From Candidatus Bipolaricaulota bacterium (GTDB taxonomy: Bacteria; Bipolaricaulota; Bipolaricaulia; UBA7950; UBA9294), in the NCBI GenBank assembly GCA_028278555.1, contig JANQEA010000077.1, positions 1-64,000 of the forward strand: a stretch of DNA of 64,000 bases. Reading direction: 5' to 3'. The translations under genes and the position numbers were made by a program. The notes beneath the pieces were generated by a model. The model made no database searches. It worked only from the letters and a program-made list of their open reading frames with translations, and was not told the DNA's origin. The first letter of the stretch is position 1. Each line of letters begins with the position of its first letter. Below are positions 17,712-26,803 of the stretch, one piece after another.

Positions 17712-18980
17712 CTACAGCTGCCGTTCCATGGACTCGAGCGTCGGTGCGTAGCCGAGGGCGCGCCACGCCTCGCGGGCAGCCTCGTTCTCGGCGCCGACGT
17801 GAAGCTCGACATCGCAGCAGCCGCGCTCGCGCAAGAAGGTCGTCGCCTCGATCTCTAGCTCGCGGAGGATCCCGCGCCGCCGATGTCCGGGCACGATGTA
17901 GGCATGGTCGATCCCGCCGCGCTGCGGCGAGAGGATCGACGCGACGATCATCCCGACAGCATCCCGTTCAGTCACCGCAAGGAAGCCCCTGCAGTTTCCG
18001 GATTCGAGAAGCTCGTCTGCCCACGAGGAGGCGCGCGACTCAGGAAATGGAGTCCCGGTCATCTCCTCTTCGAGCTCCTGCAGGAGCGAGGCGACCGCTC
18101 GATGGTCGCTCGACTCGGCCTGGCGAACCTCGACCGTCTCATCGTCATCGATCGGGTCACGGAGCTTCTCCTCGATCCAGTCGACCGCGAACGCGACAAG
18201 GTCAGCCGCATCGAACAGGTAGCTCGTCGCTGCGCCGATCCGCCCGATCGTTCCACGCCCACCCTGGATGTGCTCCTGAAGAATCGCCTCGAACATGTCG
18301 GTCGCGCCGCGCCAGGGGAGACATCCAGTCGTATCGAACTCCTCGATCCCAACCCACGTCTTCGTCCCGCTCTCGAGGATCGGAGCCCAATAGCGGACCA
18401 CCCCCTTGCCCGGTACGTCGGCCAGGTGCTCAGCCAGGTGAAGGAGCGTCACATTCGAGAGCGGGGATCCGATCAGGAGTACCTTCCCCTTCGCCTCACA
18501 GAGCTTCGCGAGCGGCGAACCCGTCCCCATCCCATACTGCAACGGATGATCGGAGTTCATTGCCTCCGCCCCGTGCCCGATCGCGACAAACGAGCTGTCC
18601 GGATGCGCACTCCGGACAGCACCGGGGAGTGTCCGGATGTACTCAGCGAGCACCCCCCACTCGCGCACGGCCCTCGACGTAGCCGGATCGAACACCGGCC
18701 ATGCAGCTTCGATCTGCGGCGGCAGCGCGTGCATTCCGAGCGTCACATCGTACGGAGAGCCGTCCCAGCCGACGTACATCATTAGCGTCCCGCGCTCGCC
18801 GAGCACGTCGCGCAGGCCGAACAGCACCTGATCCGGCCCGCCGACGATCCATCCGATCGAGCCGACGGAAGCGTGAAGCATCACCGTGTCGCCCGGCTCG
18901 ATGCCGAGCTGGTGCGCCTCGACCGCCACCTGCTGCCTCGTCACCAGTCCGGGCGCGCAACCTCTCGAACACCGGCCCAT
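17712..18980 (-). CDS. AAC(3)-type N-acetyltransferase fused to a GNAT domain
   Basis: The first 265 residues match the Antibiotic_NAT family: LHASVGSIGWIVGG near 35, WPVFDPATSRAV, a SAHPDSSFVAIG motif with the catalytic-type His (about 130), and LLIGSPLSNVTLLHLAEH. From about 270 a GNAT domain follows, with AYIVPGHRRRGILRELE as its acetyl-CoA site. AAC(3) proteins acetylate aminoglycosides; homologues such as YokD-like proteins have other substrates. GGAGG is seven bases before the ATG. The gene begins three bases after the Cys-rich gene stop. Two acetyltransferase folds in one chain is unusual; resistance is not proven. Confidence 0.8.
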   Translation of the reverse strand: MGRCSRGCAPGLVTRQQVAVEAHQLGIEPGDTVMLHASVGSIGWIVGGPDQVLFGLRDVLGERGTLMMYVGWDGSPYDVTLGMHALPPQIEAAWPVFDPATSRAVREWGVLAEYIRTLPGAVRSAHPDSSFVAIGHGAEAMNSDHPLQYGMGTGSPLAKLCEAKGKVLLIGSPLSNVTLLHLAEHLADVPGKGVVRYWAPILESGTKTWVGIEEFDTTGCLPWRGATDMFEAILQEHIQGGRGTIGRIGAATSYLFDAADLVAFAVDWIEEKLRDPIDDDETVEVRQAESSDHRAVASLLQELEEEMTGTPFPESRASSWADELLESGNCRGFLAVTERDAVGMIVASILSPQRGGIDHAYIVPGHRRRGILRELEIEATTFLRERGCCDVELHVGAENEAAREAWRALGYAPTLESMERQL

Positions 18981-18983
18981 GGC

Positions 18984-19184
18984 CTAGCCTCCGTGCAGCT
19001 GCACGAATCGGTCGAACGAGCGATCGTACGTCCGCTCGATCTCCGGCGGGAAACAGCATCCCGGAAGCTCCCGATTCGCGAGATGGTGCTTCAGGCACTC
19101 GCAGCATTTACTCTTTCGCGAGCAGCCAGGGTAGGTGCAGGAACAGCTCTCCAGGTTCGATGCGTGGTTCGTGCAGTCGGCCAT
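18984..19184 (-). CDS. Small cysteine-rich protein (DUF6485-like)
   Basis: A 66-residue protein with nine or ten cysteines grouped as CSCTYPGCSRKSKCCECL, then a KHHLANRELPGCCFP segment, and an ERTYDRSFDRFVQLH ending. This arrangement is typical of the DUF6485 family found in anaerobes and probably binds zinc or an iron-sulfur cluster. AAGGAGA lies six bases before the ATG. It is immediately upstream of, and likely coupled to, the AAC(3)-GNAT gene, whose ribosome site lies inside its last codons. Function unknown. Confidence 0.78.
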   Translation of the reverse strand: MADCTNHASNLESCSCTYPGCSRKSKCCECLKHHLANRELPGCCFPPEIERTYDRSFDRFVQLHGG

Positions 19185-19399
19185 GTCGGATCTCCTTAGT
19201 CTTCGGATCGGCCCCCATGGTAGCACGTTCGGTGCCGTGGGCGAGTAACTGCGCGCATGGGACATCATCATCGGACTTGAAGAGCACTACGCTTCGTGTT
19301 CGAAGGGGCAGAGGTTGAAGAGGAGGCGGTCCACCCCAAGACGGGAGGCTACGTATGGGAACCGAAGGCGCGTGTCAAATCCTCTGCCAACATAAGAGC

Positions 19400-19805
19400 T
19401 GTCCTTCAAGTCTCCCGCGGCCGCTGCCGCCAACTGCGTTCTGTGTCATTCGGTCGTTGAGGTGCTCTACGCTCGGTATCAGGCAGGCCGAGAGCTACTC
19501 ATCTCGATGGCGTACTTCAGCCTATCCGTTCTAGAGAAGAGTGCAGATGGGAGAAGTGAGGTCGCCAAGGCGCTCGGCACTAGTCCTGAGGTACTGATCG
19601 GCTAGGCAGTCTGTGTGCCAATCGAAGATCGGGGGAAACGCGAAAAATACCTGGAGATATCCTGTTCACGCCTCTCTCGGCAAGTCGCCGGCTTGGCTCA
19701 TAAGGGCAGAGAAGGCAATGATCTGGCGAGCTGGCGAAGCGGCCGCCAGGTCCGTCAGCTCGCTTCAGATAGCTTCGATATACGACATCGACGGGCCAGA
19801 AAGAC
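19400..19805 (+). pseudogene. Frameshifted remnant of an uncharacterised protein gene
   Basis: In one frame the plus strand reads VEVLYARYQAGRELLISMAY, then VLEKSADGRSEVAKALGT, and stops at 19603-19605. In the +1 frame immediately after it reads GGNAKNTWRYP then WLIRAEKAMIWRAGEAAA. Together they look like one protein (a family with AYF..LSVLE and ..GGNA(K/R)K blocks) broken by a frameshift near 19605. No start codon or ribosome site is preserved and the name of the family is not known to me. Boundaries are approximate. Confidence 0.4.
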
Positions 19806-20367
19806 AAGAGTCCGAATCATCTCGACTCGTCTTCATCCTGGTATACCAATGCTCTCGTCGACCGGGTAGGCGCTCGCCCTGGGTGTCGAACAGCGCCGCC
19901 CGAGATGCACCGACACTCCTGTGCGAGCCAGGCCCTGTAATTAGAATAAGAGAGTCATTCCTTTGTGATGTGTGAAATGCTCGACTGCCTCAATAACTGC
20001 ATGGATCTTGCGCATCCGGCTTTGAGACAGCGATCAACTACATGGCTCACGCGGTACTGCACATCATGGGATCTTCCATAGACGTAGATGGCCTATCAGA
20101 CCGAGACACGCGCCTCCTCCGCATTCATCTACATCACTACATGCTTCAGCGGATCACGGCCTACCTAAGGTTTCGTGACTGGGCGACCACTCGCCCTTCT
20201 TTGCGCAGAATCCAATAAGAGAGCGTTTTTCTCCGTTGCTCCTTCTTATCCCCACTGCTAGTTGTTGATAACTCTCTTTTTTGCCTTCTTGGCCCAGAGT
20301 ATGGATATTGTGATGGAGCAGGCTGCTATGGTCTTCGTCGATACTCGACGTGTGTGAGGAGGTAACC
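19806..20367. other. Intergenic stretch before the repeat/SBP fusion gene; short hairpin
   Basis: No supported gene. A 58-codon frame runs from ATG 20042 to 20218 but has no ribosome site or recognisable features. GGGCGA/TCGCCC at 20181-20196 forms a 6-bp hairpin followed by TTCTTT and may be a weak terminator. The stretch 20221-20290 is T-rich and could hold the promoter of the downstream gene; I could not fix a convincing -35/-10 pair. Confidence 0.4.
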
Positions 20368-23300
20368 ATGAGGTTGAATGGCACGCCACCGCTGGCCATT
20401 CTCCGTAGGATCGTCCGGTTTGCCCTACTGCTCTTCGTGCTGGTAGCGATCGCCATGTTCGCCATCGGCAGTGCAGACCGGGCGTGCCCGGAGATCGATC
20501 CCGATCACACCACGATTCGGGTCGAGAGAGAAGACGAGTGCAGGACGACCCTCTGGGTGTGCCCACGGGGCTCACAAGGTGAGAACCTCGGACCGGGCTA
20601 CAACTTGCATATCATCATCGTCTCGACGGGCACCATTCTTGCCCTTGAGGATCTCGGGGACGGCACGTATCGAGCGGTCTCGGATGAGTGCCTCGGATTG
20701 GGAGCCAATGCGTGGGAGTTCACCGTAGGTTGCACCGAGACACTGACTACGGAATCCGTGGAGACACCTGGGGAGATGCATGATCCGCAAATCTCCCTCA
20801 CGGTCGATGTCGATTCGAAGGTGGTCTGCCATCCCGGAGGTGACGTCACATACACGTACAACGTAGTCAACACTGGCGACGACCCGCTGCACGATGTCGT
20901 TGTCGTTGATGACAACGGCACGCCGGGCGACGAGGAGCAAGCCAGGGACGACATCCTTCCTGCATTCGTCTCAGGCGACGAGGACGAGGATGGCATCCTC
21001 GACGTGGATGAGACATGGATCTTCCAAACAACGCAGAACCGCACGCAGGATACCCATACAACCGCGACGGTCTCGGCATCGGGTACTGTCCATCCGGATC
21101 AGAGAATCTCGGCGAGTGCGGCAGCTGCCGTCGACCTTCGTCGCCCGGCCATCGACATTCTGTTGACTGTGTCCGCGGCCATCGTGCGCGCCGACGAATT
21201 CGTGTTTTACACCTGCGAACTCCGCAATATCGGGGACGACCCGCTGACCAACGTGCAATTGGTGATTGCCGACATCGATGGCAATCCTGTCGATAGCATA
21301 GATCTAGAGGACTACAGAGATGATGGTATTCTCCATGCCGGTGCGACGTTCAGCTGCGAAAGATCGCGCCAGCTGAGCTGTACGACAGTCATAGTAGCCG
21401 AAGCAACCGGGAAGGACTCGTGCGGAAATCCACTGGCCGCAGAGTCGACGATTGAAGTCGAGGTCATTCGCCCTGCGATTGAGGCCAATGCGTTCGCAAC
21501 GCCCATGTCGAGTGAGTGTCCTACCCAAATCGCGTATACCTGCGAGATCCGAAATGCCGGTGATGTTTCGCTGACCGATGTCATCGTACAGGGCAACAGC
21601 AAAACAGAGAGTCCATTCCCCCTGCACCTCACGTCCGGGGACAACGGGAATCAAGTTTTCGATGTCGGAGAAGTGTGGATCTACGAGGCGCTCGTCGACC
21701 GGGACACGAGCGCGGTGACTTCTCTTCATGCATCCGGCGTCGACCCCGCCGGACGACCCGTAGATTGCGTATCCCAAGTGGCCATCGAGATTCTGATCTC
21801 GTCCTGGCACATCGAGGCGGAAGCAGAACCAGTCACGCTGTACGCAGGCAATGCTGTCACGCACACCTATCGCGCCTGCAATGATGGAGAGACGGCCCTG
21901 CACGAGCTTCGCGTGCTCCTTGATGATGGATCGGACGTCACGGCCGAGGGCGGCCCCCCCGCCAAGTATGTCACGGGAGATGAGAACAGCAACGATCTGT
22001 TAGATCCGGGCGAATGTTGGGTCTTCTCCGCAGATCTCGTAGCAGCCGAGGACATCAGTACAAGAGGAGAGGCATCGGCGTTCGATCCTTGCGGAAACCC
22101 GGTATTCGCTGCGTCCGATCCGGTAAGCGTCAACGTCATCCATCCTGCATTGACGCTGCAGGTCTGGGTGGAACCGGAAGAGGTGTACCCCAAGGATGAG
22201 GTCGTCAGCACGTACGAACTGACGAACACAGGAGACGATCCACTGCGCAATGTCTCCCTCATCGACAGCAACGGAGACGGGCCGCCCCTCAATCCGTCCC
22301 TGACCCGTGGCGACGACGGAGATCTAGTGCTCAACGTGGGAGAGTCATGGACCTACGTCTGCCGTCGCGTCCCCGCTGAGGACACGCTCGGCATCGTGAA
22401 GGCCACTGCACAAGACTCGCTCCAGCAATCGGTCTCCGCCTCGAGCGAGTATGCAATCGATGTCATGACCGCCGAGCTTTCCGTGTCGCGAACCATGATC
22501 CCTATCGCGGCCAACAAAGGAGATCGCGTCACGTTCAGGTATGAGGTGACGAATCAAGGTGATGTGCCGGTCGAGGAAGTACTTCTTTCCGACGACAGCG
22601 GGACCCCGGATGACGCCGCAGATGATGTTCACCCAACCTACGTATCCGGCGACGACGGCGACCGGATCCTCGATGTCGGAGAAGTGTGGGTCTACGAGCT
22701 GTCCGCGTACCTCTCCGAAGAGAATCTCGCGGCGCGTGCCGCAGCGACCGGCGCACACCGTCGGGAAGGCGCTTCCATCCGCATGCAGCCGATCACGGCC
22801 CGCATTGAGAAGCTCGGATTGGGCGAACTGCAGAACCTTCGCATTGGCACATCATGCGAGGAGCTGACGTTCGTGATCCCAGAGTACGTGCGGACCTGGA
22901 ACCCACTTCTGGTCGATCCGTACACCTCGTTCATGACCACAATCCATCGCGGCCTTGCGCGCCGAAACCCAGTTAGCGGATCCGCTGAACTCGACCTAGC
23001 CAGGAGTATCGAGGTCTTGGATTACCAGATCATCGTCCGATTGCATGAAGGATTGCGATGGTCGGACGGGGAGCCGTTCACAGCCGAGGATGTGGCGTTC
23101 ACGTACGACGTGTTGTTCGCCGACATCGAGACCGATGTGCCCTATCGTGACCTGTTCGACCCGCCGCCGTTGGGAGCCGTCGATCCGGATGGTGATCCGT
23201 GGGAGGTCTCGATTCTCGACGCTGTCGAACTCTGCGACGAATACACGGTCGCCTTCTACTTGTGGGGATGGCCGAGTGAACTTGCACTGATCCTGGATCA

Positions 23301-24609
23301 GGCGTGGGATGCGCTACGGACCCCCATCCTGCCCAAACACGCTCTGGAGGCAGACATCGAGAAGTACGGTCTGGATAGGGTGTGGAGTCTCGGGACCGAG
23401 CCGCAGGAACTCGTCGGCATGGGCCCCTATATCGTTGCCGAATACTCGGACGCTGGGACGGACGACCCGTACGTCGATCGTGTGGTTCTCGAGCGAAACC
23501 CTTATTACACAGTGTCGGACCATGCCGGAACACCACTTCCATACGCGGATCGAGTGGAGTTCCGCACGATTGGAACGTGGGAGATGGAGGATTTCCTGAC
23601 CGACACGTCGTATCACGATGGTTCCGAAGCGTTCGATGCCATCACGCTCTGGTCGGGCGACTTCGTCAACATGGCTTGGGAATACGCCGGCTCCATGGAG
23701 CACTCTGTCTACACGGGGCCGCTGCCATGGACGACGTGGCTTGTGTTCAATCAAAACGCGCGTCCCGATGACGATAGGGTCGTGGAACTCTGCCGCACAG
23801 CCTCATATCGTCAAGCTATCGCACACCTCATCGATCGAGACGAACTTGAGTGGTTTCTCATGGATCTCTTCCCGGCAGCGGATTCGTCAGTCGTGGCGAC
23901 GTCCTGGAGCCTCCTCGATCCCCGTTCGCCATACCACTATGACCGATCCGGCTACGGCGAAGCAGTCTCAGAAGGGCCGACGTCGCCATATCCGTTCGAC
24001 CCCTCCGAGGCCGCGCGCCTGCTCGAAGAAGCAGGGCTGTACTGTGAGGATTGGTGCGAATCCGATCGATGCTGTTGGTGGGAGCTTTCCTGGAATGAGG
24101 GCGTGGAACTCGGGCTCGGTTGCCGGAGTGACTACAGCTGCTCGATAGCAAACCAGATTGGGGAGTCCCTGTACGAGTTCGGTCTGGGCACGTGGATCGA
24201 GGAGGTCTCCCGGGGACATCCGTTTGACCTCGAATGGGAACTCGATGCGAGTCTCGTCACCACATACAACGCTCTCCACCTCTACGAGTTGAATCGCTAC
24301 CTCTCACCGTATGGCAGCTCGCGCTTCTGGTCTTCGCTTGACGAACGGGATCACGATTCCCTGACCGAGGCGGAAGAGTGGATCTGGGAGTTGCTCGACT
24401 ATGCTTCGAGTGAAGCCGACCCGAACTACGTCTTCGAGATCTACAAGGAGCTTCAGACGTTGTTTGCCAAGGAGTGCGTCATGATCCCGATCGCCAAGGT
24501 CTTCGTTACCTACGCGATCGACGACGACGTGCACAACGCCGAGATTCTGTTCGAACACTACCCGGGAAGCTCGATGGGATTGGAGTACGTGTACAGAGCA
24601 CCCGAATAG
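20368..24609 (+). CDS. Surface protein: six DUF11/DUF7507-type repeats fused to a family-5 solute-binding domain
   Basis: A 1,413-residue secreted protein. A basic N-terminus and hydrophobic segment (about 11-32) form a signal or anchor. Six repeats of about 110 residues follow (about 145-810), each with a YTYxVxNTGDxPLxxVxVxD core, a DxDxDG-type acidic loop (GDEDEDGILDVDE in the first) and a GExWxY end. From about 840 to the C-terminus is an SBP_bac_5 domain (peptide/nickel-binding type): YVRTWNPLLVDPYTS, LHEGLRWSDGEPFTAEDVAF. GGAGG is six bases before the ATG. No permease or ATPase genes adjoin it, so it either serves a distant transporter or acts as a stalked receptor or scavenger. Confidence 0.85.
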   Translation: MRLNGTPPLAILRRIVRFALLLFVLVAIAMFAIGSADRACPEIDPDHTTIRVEREDECRTTLWVCPRGSQGENLGPGYNLHIIIVSTGTILALEDLGDGTYRAVSDECLGLGANAWEFTVGCTETLTTESVETPGEMHDPQISLTVDVDSKVVCHPGGDVTYTYNVVNTGDDPLHDVVVVDDNGTPGDEEQARDDILPAFVSGDEDEDGILDVDETWIFQTTQNRTQDTHTTATVSASGTVHPDQRISASAAAAVDLRRPAIDILLTVSAAIVRADEFVFYTCELRNIGDDPLTNVQLVIADIDGNPVDSIDLEDYRDDGILHAGATFSCERSRQLSCTTVIVAEATGKDSCGNPLAAESTIEVEVIRPAIEANAFATPMSSECPTQIAYTCEIRNAGDVSLTDVIVQGNSKTESPFPLHLTSGDNGNQVFDVGEVWIYEALVDRDTSAVTSLHASGVDPAGRPVDCVSQVAIEILISSWHIEAEAEPVTLYAGNAVTHTYRACNDGETALHELRVLLDDGSDVTAEGGPPAKYVTGDENSNDLLDPGECWVFSADLVAAEDISTRGEASAFDPCGNPVFAASDPVSVNVIHPALTLQVWVEPEEVYPKDEVVSTYELTNTGDDPLRNVSLIDSNGDGPPLNPSLTRGDDGDLVLNVGESWTYVCRRVPAEDTLGIVKATAQDSLQQSVSASSEYAIDVMTAELSVSRTMIPIAANKGDRVTFRYEVTNQGDVPVEEVLLSDDSGTPDDAADDVHPTYVSGDDGDRILDVGEVWVYELSAYLSEENLAARAAATGAHRREGASIRMQPITARIEKLGLGELQNLRIGTSCEELTFVIPEYVRTWNPLLVDPYTSFMTTIHRGLARRNPVSGSAELDLARSIEVLDYQIIVRLHEGLRWSDGEPFTAEDVAFTYDVLFADIETDVPYRDLFDPPPLGAVDPDGDPWEVSILDAVELCDEYTVAFYLWGWPSELALILDQAWDALRTPILPKHALEADIEKYGLDRVWSLGTEPQELVGMGPYIVAEYSDAGTDDPYVDRVVLERNPYYTVSDHAGTPLPYADRVEFRTIGTWEMEDFLTDTSYHDGSEAFDAITLWSGDFVNMAWEYAGSMEHSVYTGPLPWTTWLVFNQNARPDDDRVVELCRTASYRQAIAHLIDRDELEWFLMDLFPAADSSVVATSWSLLDPRSPYHYDRSGYGEAVSEGPTSPYPFDPSEAARLLEEAGLYCEDWCESDRCCWWELSWNEGVELGLGCRSDYSCSIANQIGESLYEFGLGTWIEEVSRGHPFDLEWELDASLVTTYNALHLYELNRYLSPYGSSRFWSSLDERDHDSLTEAEEWIWELLDYASSEADPNYVFEIYKELQTLFAKECVMIPIAKVFVTYAIDDDVHNAEILFEHYPGSSMGLEYVYRAPE

Positions 24610-24849
24610 CGGATACGGGTGGCGGTTCTAGCCGAGCATTGTGCGAGGTCGATCTGTAGCTTGATTGCAGGCAGGAAGAAGCGTCGCGAGACCGGCATGA
24701 TCCGGCTTTGATCAGTATTCGTCGATTCTCGCTGGCCTCGGTTGTCAGCGCCTCACGCGCTCGCCAGACATGCATGCACGCAGTTCACACCGGTTCCACC
24801 GGGGTGTCTATGCAGAATACCCAGTTAGGCCCGCGGGAATCCGTTGAGG

Positions 24850-25042
24850 AGCGAGATCGCTGGCTGAACCCGGAGACGCGACTGAAGCCGAACTGAAGAA
24901 CCGGGCCCTCACCAACCTCTACAACGAGCGCCCCGCCTGGCTCGACCTCGCCGATGACGGCATCCTCAAACGCTTGCTCGCCCTCAACCTTGAACGATCT
25001 GCGCGAGAGACGGAACACAAAAGATCGACGCGGGCCTCGTAA
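24850..25042 (+). pseudogene. Remnant of the C-terminus of an MmeI-type (type IIL) restriction-methylation enzyme
   Basis: One frame carries ERDRWLNPE; after a shift another carries AELKNRALTNLYNERPAWLD and then ILKRLLALNLERSARE, ending at TAA 25040-25042. The LTNLYNxRPxWL and LLALNLER blocks are typical of the C-terminal end of MmeI-like DNA methyltransferase/endonucleases. The usual segment of roughly 25 residues between these blocks (with AAYGWP) is missing, and nothing upstream matches the rest of the ~1,000-residue enzyme. It is a decayed relic of a mobile defence gene. The rest of 24610-25242 holds no supported gene. Confidence 0.65.
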
Positions 25043-25242
25043 TCCCCGGTTGTCGCTTCATCCGGGACCGCGCCGCTTCAGGACAAGTTCACAGAATCAT
25101 CCTTAGGCACATCCCGCCACGTGCTCCCTGAATCCACCAAGGCAGTCGCCGTGTCGTACTCTGCGTGTTCTGGATCAAGTGCTTGCAGGAGATCGTCTCC
25201 TTGGTCATACTGAGAACTCGCACAAGAAAGGAGGATCGTCGC

Positions 25243-25812
25243 ATGACCGGAGATGTAGCCTGTATCGTCGTTGGAGCAGCACTTGTCGTGCTGGCCTTGG
25301 GCGGAAACATCAGCCCGATTCACAAGATCTTCGTGAAGGCTCCGGGAGGAGTCTGGGCGCGGGTCCTGTTGGCGATCATTGGCACGGGGCTTCTGGTCGT
25401 CGGAACGATGAACGTCATAGAGTCTCGACCTGCCCCGGTGACGACGGCGGAGCTCAAGATCAAGAGCCCCGAGGGAGAAGTCTCGTCGCTCGATGAACAC
25501 GTCCAGATCGTGGTCAAGGGAGAAGTATCGGGCACCATCAAGGATCCTGAGGCGTACAAGATCTACATTCTCGTCCATCCTCTCGAGGCAACGGGGTACT
25601 GGGTGCAGAAGCCAGGGGTCGCCGTTCAGGATTCGTGGGAGGCAATCGCATACTTGGGGGGTACAGGACCCTACAGCGCTCGTGACGGAGAGAAATTCGA
25701 GATCGTCGCAGTGATAGCAAGCTACGAGCTGCGGAACCAGTACTCGGACATCGACGACTTCGACCTGGCATCGAAACCTGAGACACTAACCGTTAGAAGG
25801 CGGCAGCCGTAG
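25243..25812 (+). CDS. Membrane-anchored protein with an extracytoplasmic beta domain
   Basis: 189 residues. Two hydrophobic helices (about 5-21 and 38-58) are followed by a domain of about 125 residues containing YKIYILVHPLEATGYWVQ, SWEAIAYLGGTGPYSARDG and FEIVAVIASYE. This sandwich-like domain recurs in bacterial proteins with two or three N-terminal helices, but I know no function for it. AAAGGAGG lies eight bases before the ATG. It stands alone: the MmeI relic lies upstream and a methyltransferase downstream, each separated by more than 190 bases. Confidence 0.7.
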   Translation: MTGDVACIVVGAALVVLALGGNISPIHKIFVKAPGGVWARVLLAIIGTGLLVVGTMNVIESRPAPVTTAELKIKSPEGEVSSLDEHVQIVVKGEVSGTIKDPEAYKIYILVHPLEATGYWVQKPGVAVQDSWEAIAYLGGTGPYSARDGEKFEIVAVIASYELRNQYSDIDDFDLASKPETLTVRRRQP

Positions 25813-26060
25813 ACACCTCTTGACCCACGTCCATCGTTGCTCTCGCGGCCGCCGAGCTCGCTGGCTCGGTTGGAAGCAATGCGTCGCGGCACGTGTGCGA
25901 CACGAAGCACTCTGGCGCGTGTTGAACGGCGAGGAATGTCCGACGATCGAGGCGCTGTTGGCCGAGCGATTCCCGGGGCGGACGAAGGAACCGGCTGAGC
26001 CTGCGTAGGCGGCGCGCCGCCGCGGCTGGAGTCCAAAGCCGTTCCCCCTTATCCTGCGAC

Positions 26061-26690
26061 ATGGCTTGGAAGACCTCCTACGGATCGCTCGCCGTCGGCG
26101 TCTATCGCGCGTTGATCGATCCACTCCTCCTGCCGCTCCGTCCGAGGATCGTTCGTGTTTGCCACGAATTGGGTGTTCGCGACGTCCTCGACATTGCCTC
26201 CGCGACCGGGGCACAGTGTCGAGCGCTCGGCCGGCGCGGGATCCAAGCAACCGGTCTCGACCTGTCGGAATCGATGATCTCCGTGGCCGTGCGTCGGGGA
26301 GGGCGAAAGACGGAGTACGTGATCGGCTCGGCGTACGAGCTGCCGTTCCCTGACGGCTCGTTCGACGCGAGCTTGTTGATCCTCGCGCTCCACGAGCACA
26401 CGGAAGACGAACGATCGATCATGCTCCGGGAAGCACGCCGCGTTGTTCGATCGGGGGGCTTCGTCGTCATCGCGGACTACACCGAACCGGCTCGTCTGGG
26501 ATTCCACGTTCCTTGGCAGGCTATTCGCTTCATCGAATCCATTGCGGGAGCCGAGCACAGCGCCGGTTTCTCGGACTTCGTTGCACGTGGCTCCCTCGCC
26601 GGCCTGATCGAGCGACACGGCCTGCGGGTGCTCGATCGGCGATCGTCCCACCTCGGCACTGTCGGCATCGTCATCGCACGGCCCACCTAG
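26061..26690 (+). CDS. Class I SAM-dependent methyltransferase
   Basis: 209 residues with a Rossmann-type methyltransferase core. Motif I is DVLDIASATGAQCRALG (about 41-57), the acidic residue closing the SAM ribose site is in GLDLSES (about 68-74), and motif IV is in FPDGSFDASLLILALHEH. This is the methyltransf_11 (UbiE/small-molecule) type; substrate unknown. There is no ribosome site; TATCCT at 26050-26055 ends only five bases before the ATG, as in two other genes of the window, so translation may be leaderless. Confidence 0.8.
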   Translation: MAWKTSYGSLAVGVYRALIDPLLLPLRPRIVRVCHELGVRDVLDIASATGAQCRALGRRGIQATGLDLSESMISVAVRRGGRKTEYVIGSAYELPFPDGSFDASLLILALHEHTEDERSIMLREARRVVRSGGFVVIADYTEPARLGFHVPWQAIRFIESIAGAEHSAGFSDFVARGSLAGLIERHGLRVLDRRSSHLGTVGIVIARPT

Positions 26691-26803
26691 CCCGGCGAAG
26701 TCGTTGAAACGTCTTGTCTCGAACGCACTCTGCCGAGTACTCTGCCTTCCACATGAGAAAACCCGTCATTTCACGATGATTGACGGTGTTCGAGGTGATG
26801 CGG

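Noticed and set aside
20042..20218. 58-codon frame in the intergenic stretch before the fusion gene
   Set aside because: No ribosome site and no family resemblance; kept only as a note in the interval entry.
25820..26008. 62-codon frame after the membrane-anchored protein
   Set aside because: No ribosome site, no recognisable domain, and GC-rich sequence keeps such frames open by chance.
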